Position numbers and translations under genes: made by a program. DNA of 10,758 nt from an uncultured Bacteroidales bacterium (GTDB lineage: Bacteria; Bacteroidota; Bacteroidia; Bacteroidales; UBA932). The notes below the pieces were generated by a model. That model was not told the DNA's origin, did no database searches, and saw nothing but the letters and a program-made list of their open reading frames with translations. The stretch spans positions 1 through 10,758 of the forward strand of contig CALEJC010000189.1 in assembly GCA_937898205.1 (NCBI GenBank), written 5' to 3'. Below, one piece after another: positions 1-5,037 of the stretch (within the stretch, counting starts at the first letter, position 1; each line of letters begins with the position of its first letter).

Positions 1-832
1 CGCTCTTTACGCTGACCAGAGGGAAATATTTATCACCTTCGCGAGGAGGTCTGATCTCACCTTTGACTGTATCGCCGCTCTTGAGACCGTTGTGCTTGAT
101 CTGCTGCTGGGATACATAGATATCGTCAGGTGAATTGAGATAGTTGTAGTCCGAAGAGCGGAGGAAACCATAGCCGTCAGGCATGATTTCGAGCACACCT
201 GTAGCCTCCACAGTGCCCTCATACTGGATGCGTGGCTTCTGCGGCTGCGGCTGTTTCTGCTTTGGTTGCTGCTGAGGCTGCTGTGGTGTCGGGGTCTGTG
301 CTGCAGGCTCTTGAGCAGGGGCTTGTGCTTCCTGTTTCTTAGCTTGCTTCTGTCCTTTGTTTTTGGATTCCTTTATGATCTCCTGGGCTTGCTTGGCAAG
401 GTTCTTAACCTTTTTCTCAGGAGTAACTTCTTCCTTTACCTCTACAGCCGGAGACTCTTCTTTTACTGCAGGTGCTTCAGCTTTTACTTCAGCTACCGGC
501 ACTGCAGATGCCTCTTCCACGACAGCGGCAGCCTTAGGCTTGCGTCCGCGCTTCTTAGGAGCAGCAGCAGGGGCTTCTGCTTTAGGCTCTTCCTTGGTAT
601 CTTGAGCAGCTGGCTCTGCAGCTGCTTGTACTTTCTTTGCAGGGCGGCCTCTTTTGGCCTTAGGTTTTTCTGGTTCAGGCTTGACCGACTCCTCATGTGC
701 CTGTGCGTCTAGGATTGCATAGGCTAAGTGCTCATTGTCAAGCTTTTTGATACCGTTAAGTTTGTAGTCTTTTGCAATTGCTTCGAGCTGGCTTCTATCC
801 ATAGTGCTGAGCTCGAATAGTCGATATGCCAT
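1..832 (-). CDS. rho: Transcription termination factor Rho, N-terminal part (runs off the left edge)
   Basis: Rho is the hexameric RNA helicase that loads on C-rich nascent RNA and ends transcription. The 277 residues here hold three parts. Residues 1-45 (MAYRLFELSTMDRSQLEAIA...) are the helical Rho N-terminal domain. Residues about 46-200 are a low-complexity insertion rich in K, E, A, P and Q. Residues about 203-277 are the start of the cold-shock-like RNA-binding domain, with the RNP1-like stretch DGYGFLRSS (219-227) and DDIYVSQQQIK (236-246). The ATPase domain lies beyond the edge. The start is the ATG at 832-830, followed directly by the conserved MAYRLFEL-type opening. The gene lies 68 bp downstream of lptD on the same strand but has its own promoter-like box. 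Long insertions of this kind are known in Bacteroidetes Rho; in Bacteroides thetaiotaomicron the disordered region has been reported to drive phase separation. Identification is firm although the catalytic half is absent. Confidence 0.93.
   Translation of the reverse strand, partial: MAYRLFELSTMDRSQLEAIAKDYKLNGIKKLDNEHLAYAILDAQAHEESVKPEPEKPKAKRGRPAKKVQAAAEPAAQDTKEEPKAEAPAAAPKKRGRKPKAAAVVEEASAVPVAEVKAEAPAVKEESPAVEVKEEVTPEKKVKNLAKQAQEIIKESKNKGQKQAKKQEAQAPAQEPAAQTPTPQQPQQQPKQKQPQPQKPRIQYEGTVEATGVLEIMPDGYGFLRSSDYNYLNSPDDIYVSQQQIKHNGLKSGDTVKGEIRPPREGDKYFPLVSVKS
233..697 (-). other. Disordered low-complexity insertion of Rho, with two AT-hook-like motifs
   Basis: This stretch encodes Rho residues about 46-200. 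It alternates basic patches (KPKAKRGRPAKK, KKRGRKPK) with acidic ones (EEPKAEAP, VEVKEEVTPEK) and ends in a Q/P-rich segment (residues 179-200). Two basic patches carry an AT-hook-like core: AKRGRPAKK (632-658) and KKRGRKPK (533-556). No folded domain is recognisable. The likely role, by analogy with Bacteroidetes Rho, is extra RNA binding or condensation; DNA binding through the hook-like motifs is only a suggestion. The biased composition produces long open frames on the opposite strand, which are not genes. Confidence 0.8.
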
Positions 833-850
833 ATTAGTTGATTGTTTGTG

Positions 851-869
851 GATCTGAAGATCTCAGATC
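851..869 (-). other. Inverted repeat (7-bp stem, 5-nt loop) in the rho leader
   Basis: GATCTGA (851-857) and TCAGATC (863-869) are perfect inverted copies around AGATC. On the rho transcript the hairpin would sit about 18 nt before the start codon, between the predicted transcription start (around 876) and the ATG at 832. No U-run follows on the rho strand, so it is not a canonical terminator for lptD. It could stabilise the rho mRNA or take part in its control. Confidence 0.5.
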
Positions 870-881
870 AGTTTGATGCAG

Positions 882-889
882 CAAATATA
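882..889 (-). promoter_or_regulatory. Candidate rho promoter, -7 box TATATTTG
   Basis: Read on the minus strand, 889-882 is TATATTTG followed by C, an exact match to the Bacteroidetes -7 consensus TAnnTTTG. It lies in the 68-bp gap between the lptD stop and the rho start. The -33 element is weak: only TTTCTG is found about 21 bp upstream, inside the end of lptD. The predicted start near 876 would give a leader of about 44 nt holding the hairpin at 851-869. So rho can probably be transcribed independently of lptD. Confidence 0.5.
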
Positions 890-900
890 GCAAAAGATTT

Positions 901-3624
901 CTAATTATCCCAGAAACTGTCACTCTTTCTAAACCTGAGCAGGTCGGCAAGAGCGGCGGCATTGGCTGCGATGCGGAATGAATATGACTTCCAGGTTCCG
1001 ACAGGCACCCATTGCACTGAGATATTGAAACAGTGTAGATCGTATGTTGCGGATATTTGCGTCGTGGTTATCCTTTTGGCGATAAAGTCAAAACCTGTGG
1101 TTGCCTGAATCGACATCTTAGGCGTGAGCTTGAGATTGCCGTTGGCGCTTAGTGTCGCCATGTATCTGTTTTTGGTGTTTAACTTGTCTGCCTGGGCGTC
1201 ATATTGGTAGCCCTTGTTCATCGTAAACGAGGCGCTGAAGTTGACGGACCATGGCACATTAGGATTGGTGTAGTAAAGCCAGCCGCTAGGGATGTATTCT
1301 CCGGTGACCGGATGGTAGTAGTTTCTTTGATACAACGAAGAAGATCCGCTTGCGGAGGATTTGCTTCCGTCGTTTCCTTCGATTTTACCGTCTCCGCTGA
1401 GGGAATATGAGGCTGACATATTGAAGTTGGTCAGACGTGCCAGACCCTGTCCTGCGACGAGTGCAAACTTATTATAGACCTTGCCCTTGTTGTCGACAGC
1501 ATAAGGGTCAAATCCTGCGCTGGCGCTGATGCTGACCTTGTCAAACAAAGAAGTGGACATCGACATCGATATCTTGCTCATCTTCAATGAGTCAGCAAGG
1601 AAATTATAACTTGTATTGAGTGTCAGCTGGTCGATGAGTTTGACTTTCTTTGTGCCTGTGCCGGTGGTGTCGGCGTAGTCTCTGACCTTGGCTTCAAGGT
1701 TATTACCGATGCTAAGTGACGCAGTGGCAGATCGGCCCTTTCCGGGTGGAGCATACATCTGGCCGGCATAGATGTTATATTGATACTCCTTGTCTTGTCC
1801 GGAAGCATCAGTGTATTGAAGTGTGCGCCAACCATTGGCATAGGTACCCTTTTCAGGACTTAACGACATCGATAGAGAAGGGGAGATGACGTGTCGGATG
1901 GCCTGTACCTTACGATGCTTCTTGAAGTTGAGAGTACCATAGATGCGAGTGCTCATGGATGTACTGAAAGAGTAGTTTTGAGTCACACCCAGAGTGTTGA
2001 ATTGACTGCTTTCCTGTTTCTCGACCTGATCCGTCTCAGGATTATATGCATATTCATTTTTCCTGAAGAACCAGTTCATGCCGTAGCTCACCGAAGGGTT
2101 GATGCTTATATACTTGAAAAGCTGGAAATTTGGCAGACCGATGCTGAAATTGTGGGTCATGCCGTTTTGGAACTTGTCAAGCAGATTCATCTCACCAAAC
2201 TCCGAAGCTTTGAAGTTGATCTTGTTTTGGAGAGTAGTATTGTATCCAAACGAAATCTTCTCGTAGAACTTCTCCTTGCCCACTCTGTTTTTTTGCTTGA
2301 ATGGGTAGATGGTACTCATTGAGAATGTGATATTTGGAAGCTGGAAAGTATAAGATGAGTCTCTTGAGTTCTGGCTATGAAGAGCATTGACGCTCAGATT
2401 GAAGCGGCCGTTCCAGTTTTTGGAAAAAGAGATAGATGAATTAATCTGGTTCTGAAGTGCTTCGTTGACAGATGTGGAGTTGTATCTATTGTTGGAAGGG
2501 CTCTGGAAGTTGACTGATGCGCTGAAGTTGGCGCCGCCGAGCGACTTTGCATCCTGAGTGTGTGACCACCTGAGTCCGAAGTTGCTGGTCTCAAAGAAAT
2601 TTGGTGTGCCTTTTTCTCCTGTCTGGTCATGTGAATAATTAAAGGAGAAGTCGCCGTTGAACTTGTAATTGACTCTATATCGGCTGTTGATGTCGATACC
2701 CCAAGATCCAAGAGTGTAGTAGTCTCCGGTTACGGACAGGTCAAGGTGATCTCCAAACACAAAGTACATACCCAGATCTCGCATATAGAAACCACGTGCA
2801 GCCTCTTCTCCAAAGGTCGGCATCAATAGACCCGTAGCTCGCTCCGGACGTTCAGGGATAAATCCAAACGGCAGACCGATAAATGGGATGGAAACATCTT
2901 CAATCACTATGTTAGCAGGACCAAAAATTGTCTTCTGTGTCGGATGCTGGACCACTTTTGCGCTGCTCAGAGCCAGGTAATAGTGTGGGTTTACATGGTC
3001 GCAGACAGTGTATTTGCCCTTTGTGATGTTGATGGACTGGTCATCCATCATCTTGATGTTTTTTCCATGAAGGATGCCGTCTGCTTCGTTGGTCAGCATG
3101 TTTTTGATGACAGCCTTGCGGGTGTTGAAATTGTACTTGACCTCCTCCATATTGTAGGTCTTCTCACCCTGAGTCATCTCAGGACGACCTACCCACTCTC
3201 CCTCAAGAGAATCATAGACTCCTTTTGCATAGACGATACCGGAATTCATATCATACTCCATGTAGGCAGCTTTAAGCTCCATGTCCTGATATTTCACAGA
3301 CACGTCGCCATAATAGAAAGCCTTTCGCTGGCCGTTGGTAAAGACTTCAATGATAGAGTCGCTGGCAGTAGAGAATGCCGGTTTTTCAAGCGAACTCTTT
3401 TTGAGCATAGCCACAGAATCTGCTCTTCGGATGGAATCCACCTGACGGATCGAATCCCTGCGCGCCAGCGCAAGCGAATCCGGTGCCTTTACCTCCTTCT
3501 CGACCCTCACACCGTAGACCTGGCCTCCGGCCCTTTGCCGAGGTCGTCTGCTTTGCGCGTCGAGATCACACAGATTGAGCGTGATGAGCAGTAATATTGT
3601 GATTATGTTTCTAACTATCCTCAA
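901..3624 (-). CDS. lptD: LPS-assembly outer-membrane protein LptD (OstA family, Bacteroidetes type)
   Basis: LptD is the outer-membrane beta-barrel that, with LptE, inserts lipopolysaccharide into the outer leaflet. The 907-residue product starts with a signal peptide (hydrophobic core IITILLLITLNL, probable cleavage near LDA-Q, residue 23). Then come a charged DS-repeat linker (49-72), a periplasmic OstA-like beta domain (about 85-255, with YYGDVSVKYQDMELKA and the later GKYTVCDHVNPHYYL), and a barrel from about 260 to the end rich in alternating aromatic strands. The length suits Bacteroidetes LptD. The start is TTG at 3624-3622: the only in-frame codons between it and the upstream TAA (3639-3637) are ATT TTC TCT TAC, and the first in-frame ATG is residue 73, after the signal peptide. 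It is divergent from the amidase gene, with a well-matched promoter at 3660-3690. The cysteine pairs used by the E. coli protein are not evident, as expected in this phylum. Confidence 0.87.
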   Translation of the reverse strand: MRIVRNIITILLLITLNLCDLDAQSRRPRQRAGGQVYGVRVEKEVKAPDSLALARRDSIRQVDSIRRADSVAMLKKSSLEKPAFSTASDSIIEVFTNGQRKAFYYGDVSVKYQDMELKAAYMEYDMNSGIVYAKGVYDSLEGEWVGRPEMTQGEKTYNMEEVKYNFNTRKAVIKNMLTNEADGILHGKNIKMMDDQSINITKGKYTVCDHVNPHYYLALSSAKVVQHPTQKTIFGPANIVIEDVSIPFIGLPFGFIPERPERATGLLMPTFGEEAARGFYMRDLGMYFVFGDHLDLSVTGDYYTLGSWGIDINSRYRVNYKFNGDFSFNYSHDQTGEKGTPNFFETSNFGLRWSHTQDAKSLGGANFSASVNFQSPSNNRYNSTSVNEALQNQINSSISFSKNWNGRFNLSVNALHSQNSRDSSYTFQLPNITFSMSTIYPFKQKNRVGKEKFYEKISFGYNTTLQNKINFKASEFGEMNLLDKFQNGMTHNFSIGLPNFQLFKYISINPSVSYGMNWFFRKNEYAYNPETDQVEKQESSQFNTLGVTQNYSFSTSMSTRIYGTLNFKKHRKVQAIRHVISPSLSMSLSPEKGTYANGWRTLQYTDASGQDKEYQYNIYAGQMYAPPGKGRSATASLSIGNNLEAKVRDYADTTGTGTKKVKLIDQLTLNTSYNFLADSLKMSKISMSMSTSLFDKVSISASAGFDPYAVDNKGKVYNKFALVAGQGLARLTNFNMSASYSLSGDGKIEGNDGSKSSASGSSSLYQRNYYHPVTGEYIPSGWLYYTNPNVPWSVNFSASFTMNKGYQYDAQADKLNTKNRYMATLSANGNLKLTPKMSIQATTGFDFIAKRITTTQISATYDLHCFNISVQWVPVGTWKSYSFRIAANAAALADLLRFRKSDSFWDN
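3409..3480 (-). repeat. DS-repeat linker encoded near the lptD 5' end
   Basis: LptD residues 49-72 hold four DS[ILV] units, at residues 49, 57, 63 and 69 (DSLALARR, DSIRQV, DSIRRA, DSVA), so spaced 8, 6 and 6 residues. The segment alternates acidic, hydroxyl and arginine residues and lies between the signal peptide and the first beta domain. Similar RADSIRRADS linkers occur after signal peptides in other secreted proteins of Muribaculaceae-type bacteria, to my recollection. Its role is unknown; it may be a flexible spacer or a short helix. Confidence 0.55.
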
Positions 3625-3640
3625 GTAAGAGAAAATTTAG

Positions 3641-3648
3641 TATATTTG
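3641..3648 (+). promoter_or_regulatory. Candidate amidase promoter, -7 box TATATTTG
   Basis: TATATTTG followed by C matches TAnnTTTG exactly and faces the amidase gene. A start near 3654 would give a leader of about 23 nt to the TTG at 3678. No TTG is found 19-21 bp upstream, so the -33 element is weak. The box is only 11 bp from the opposing lptD -7 box at 3660-3667. Confidence 0.5.
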
Positions 3649-3659
3649 CGTACAATCTA

Positions 3660-3690
3660 CAAAAATAGAACTATTTTTTGAAACCTACAA
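3660..3690 (-). promoter_or_regulatory. Candidate lptD promoter, TTG-N20-TATTTTTG
   Basis: On the minus strand TTG (3690-3688) is followed after 20 bp by TATTTTTG (3667-3660), a good fit to the Bacteroidetes consensus of a -33 TTG/TTTG, 19-21 bp, and TAnnTTTG. The predicted start near 3654 leaves a leader of about 30 nt before the lptD TTG. The -33 element lies inside the first codons of the amidase gene, so the two promoters overlap. Confidence 0.6.
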
Positions 3691-4763
3691 TTTGTATAAT
3701 CCTATCGTTGTTGCTTTGTGCACACGTCCAGGCCGATAATTTGGGCCTGAAAACTGTCGTAATTGATGCAGGTCATGGTGGTAAAGATCCCGGTGCTGTG
3801 AGCAAGGATAAAAAGACCTACGAGAAAAACATTACCTTTGACATCGCCACCATGCTCTCTGACAAGATCAAGGCAGAGTATCCTGATGTTAAAGTGGTTT
3901 TGACTCGTCCGACCGACAGGACACTTGCGCTCTCAGACCGCACAAAGATTGCCAATGATGCCGATGGTGATCTTTTTATCTCAATACACATCAATGCGTC
4001 TGCAAAAACTTCCCCACATGGCTATTCTGTGCATGTTTTGGGCCAATCTTCAAACAAAAACAGAGATTTGTTTGCCTACAATATGGATGTGGTAAAGAGA
4101 GAAAACGCCGTGATCACGATGGAAGACGACTATTCTACCAAATATTCAGGCTACGATCCATCAGATCCGGAGTCTCATATCTTCATGATGCTCCTTCAGA
4201 ACTCTCACCTTGAGCAAAGCATGAAGTTTGCGCAGATCATCAGCAACAATCTCAAGTCTGGACCGATAAAGACCGACCGAGGCATCTGGCAGGACCCTTT
4301 CCTGGTATTGTGGCAGACAGCCATGCCTTCAGTCCTGGTGGAACTTGGCTTTATTTCCAATAGTGAAGATCTCGCGGTTTTAAAACAGAAGTCCGGTAAG
4401 GATAAACTCGCAGAAGCTTTGTTCAAGGCATTCAAAGAATATAAAAAGACCTATGATGATTCTGTCAGCCTCTCACACAGGACCGTCGAGACGAGTCCTG
4501 CAGATGCAGTGGTTGTGGCCAGCGCGAGCGAAGTATTATTTTATGGAGTCCAGGTCTTGGTCAGCAGCAAGCTATACAATGAAGGTGATCCTATCTTTTC
4601 AGGGCATAAGCACAAAATGATCAAATCAGGTAATCTTTATAAATATTATCTTGGTGTCAGTGTCGATTTAAACGAAACAAAGAAATTATATCCTGAGATT
4701 AAAAAGAAATTTAAGGATGCTTTTATAGTAAAAATTGAAGGTGAAACAGTGAAAAGATTGTAG
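3678..4763 (+). CDS. Secreted N-acetylmuramoyl-L-alanine amidase (Amidase_3) with C-terminal SPOR-like region
   Basis: This zinc enzyme cuts the bond between N-acetylmuramic acid and L-alanine in peptidoglycan and acts in the periplasm, typically in cell separation. Residues 1-19 are a signal peptide ending HVQA. Residues 25-255 are the Amidase_3 domain with its zinc and catalytic set visible: H33 in DAGHGGKDPG, E49 in YEKN, H104 in SIHINA and E222 in VELGFISN. The insert at about 140-175 (MEDDYSTKYSGYDPSDPES) resembles that of related amidases. Residues about 287-354 (FYGVQVLVSS ... YKYYLGVSVD ... KKKFKDAFIV) look like a SPOR-type peptidoglycan-binding fold; this assignment is by pattern only. 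The start is TTG at 3678: an in-frame TAG lies at 3666-3668 and no ATG or GTG intervenes before the signal peptide. The 3' third is more AT-rich than the catalytic part. The gene is divergent from lptD. Confidence 0.88.
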   Translation: MKPTICIILSLLLCAHVQADNLGLKTVVIDAGHGGKDPGAVSKDKKTYEKNITFDIATMLSDKIKAEYPDVKVVLTRPTDRTLALSDRTKIANDADGDLFISIHINASAKTSPHGYSVHVLGQSSNKNRDLFAYNMDVVKRENAVITMEDDYSTKYSGYDPSDPESHIFMMLLQNSHLEQSMKFAQIISNNLKSGPIKTDRGIWQDPFLVLWQTAMPSVLVELGFISNSEDLAVLKQKSGKDKLAEALFKAFKEYKKTYDDSVSLSHRTVETSPADAVVVASASEVLFYGVQVLVSSKLYNEGDPIFSGHKHKMIKSGNLYKYYLGVSVDLNETKKLYPEIKKKFKDAFIVKIEGETVKRL

Positions 4764-4779
4764 TACAGATAGCCTGTTT

Positions 4780-4859
4780 CAAGAAAAACCTTAATTTGCT
4801 TATTTATAAATATTCTAAAATAAGAACATCCACTATTACAGACACTTAAGTTTTTCTTG
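4780..4859. repeat. Nested inverted repeat after the amidase gene
   Basis: The outer arms are CAAGAAAAACCTTAA (4780-4794) and TTAAGTTTTTCTTG (4846-4859), fully complementary except for one bulged C. Between them an inner pair, CTTATTT (4799-4805) and AAATAAG (4818-4824), forms a second 7-bp stem. The structure starts 17 bp after the amidase stop and could be involved in its 3' end formation, but the 51-nt loop of the outer stem is too large for a classic intrinsic terminator. No gene is seen in it. Confidence 0.5.
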
Positions 4860-4870
4860 CCTTTGTATGT

Positions 4871-4953
4871 TATTGACTGATAGGTAGTTGAAAAATTGAC
4901 ATATTCTCAAGAGAGCTAAAAGAACATATGTCAAATAAAATTAAAAGTCAATA
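4871..4953. repeat. Near-concentric inverted repeats with four TTGAC half-sites, upstream of dnaA
   Basis: The inner arms TTGACATAT (4896-4904) and ATATGTCAA (4926-4934) are a perfect 9-bp pair with a 21-nt spacer. The outer arms TATTGACT (4871-4878) and AGTCAATA (4946-4953) are a perfect 8-bp pair. The two dyads are centred within about 3 bp of each other (near 4912 and 4915), so four TTGAC/GTCAA half-sites sit two on each side. This could be an operator for a dimeric regulator or a cruciform; there is no direct evidence for either. The rest of the 4764-5037 gap is AT-rich with T-runs at 4963-4980 and no recognisable gene. Confidence 0.45.
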
Positions 4954-4985
4954 CATAAATTAATTTTTTTTCCATTTTTTATCAC

Positions 4986-4993
4986 CACTTTTG
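4986..4993 (+). promoter_or_regulatory. Candidate dnaA promoter, -7 box CACTTTTG
   Basis: CACTTTTG followed by C matches TAnnTTTG except for the first base. It sits just after the T-rich tract and 44 bp before the dnaA ATG. No TTG is found at the -33 position, which is occupied by T-runs, so the call is tentative. A start near 4999 would place the dyad at 4994-5014 across the start site. Confidence 0.35.
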
Positions 4994-5020
4994 CACCGTG
5001 AAAGAACGACGGTGTCTTTC
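4994..5020 (+). promoter_or_regulatory. Two interlocked dyads at the dnaA transcription start and leader
   Basis: CACCGT (4994-4999) pairs with ACGGTG (5009-5014), and GAAAGA (5000-5005) pairs with TCTTTC (5015-5020). The arms are in the order A-B-A'-B' with no bases between A and B or between A' and B', and 3 nt between B and A'. The two stems are therefore likely to be alternatives rather than a stable pseudoknot. The first dyad would straddle the predicted start of the dnaA transcript (operator-like), while the second would be a hairpin at the very 5' end of the RNA. The region ends 17 bp before the dnaA ATG. Confidence 0.45.
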
Positions 5021-5037
5021 TCTACTTACAACCAATA

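Noticed and set aside
266..712. 148-codon open frame on the plus strand, rich in L, F, R and S
   Set aside because: It lies wholly opposite the low-complexity insertion of rho; the lack of stops follows from the A/P/K/Q-biased codons on the other strand. The protein has no recognisable domain.
851..869. Intrinsic terminator of lptD
   Set aside because: The stem is short with a balanced composition and is followed by CACAAACAATC, with no U-run; the rho promoter also lies upstream of it.
2944..3594. 216-codon open frame on the plus strand
   Set aside because: It is antisense to the lptD signal peptide and periplasmic domain, which are clearly coding. The translated product looks like no family, and there is no promoter or conserved start.
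4994..5020. Stable H-type pseudoknot riboswitch
   Set aside because: The A-B-A'-B' order would allow one, but both crossing loops would be 0 nt for 6-bp stems, which is sterically implausible. Alternative stems are kept as the hypothesis instead.
4764..5037. Replication origin upstream of dnaA
   Set aside because: The gap is AT-rich with inverted repeats, but no cluster of DnaA boxes (TTATNCACA) was found; the closest, TTATCACCA at 4979-4987, has two mismatches. Not supportable without skew or conservation data.
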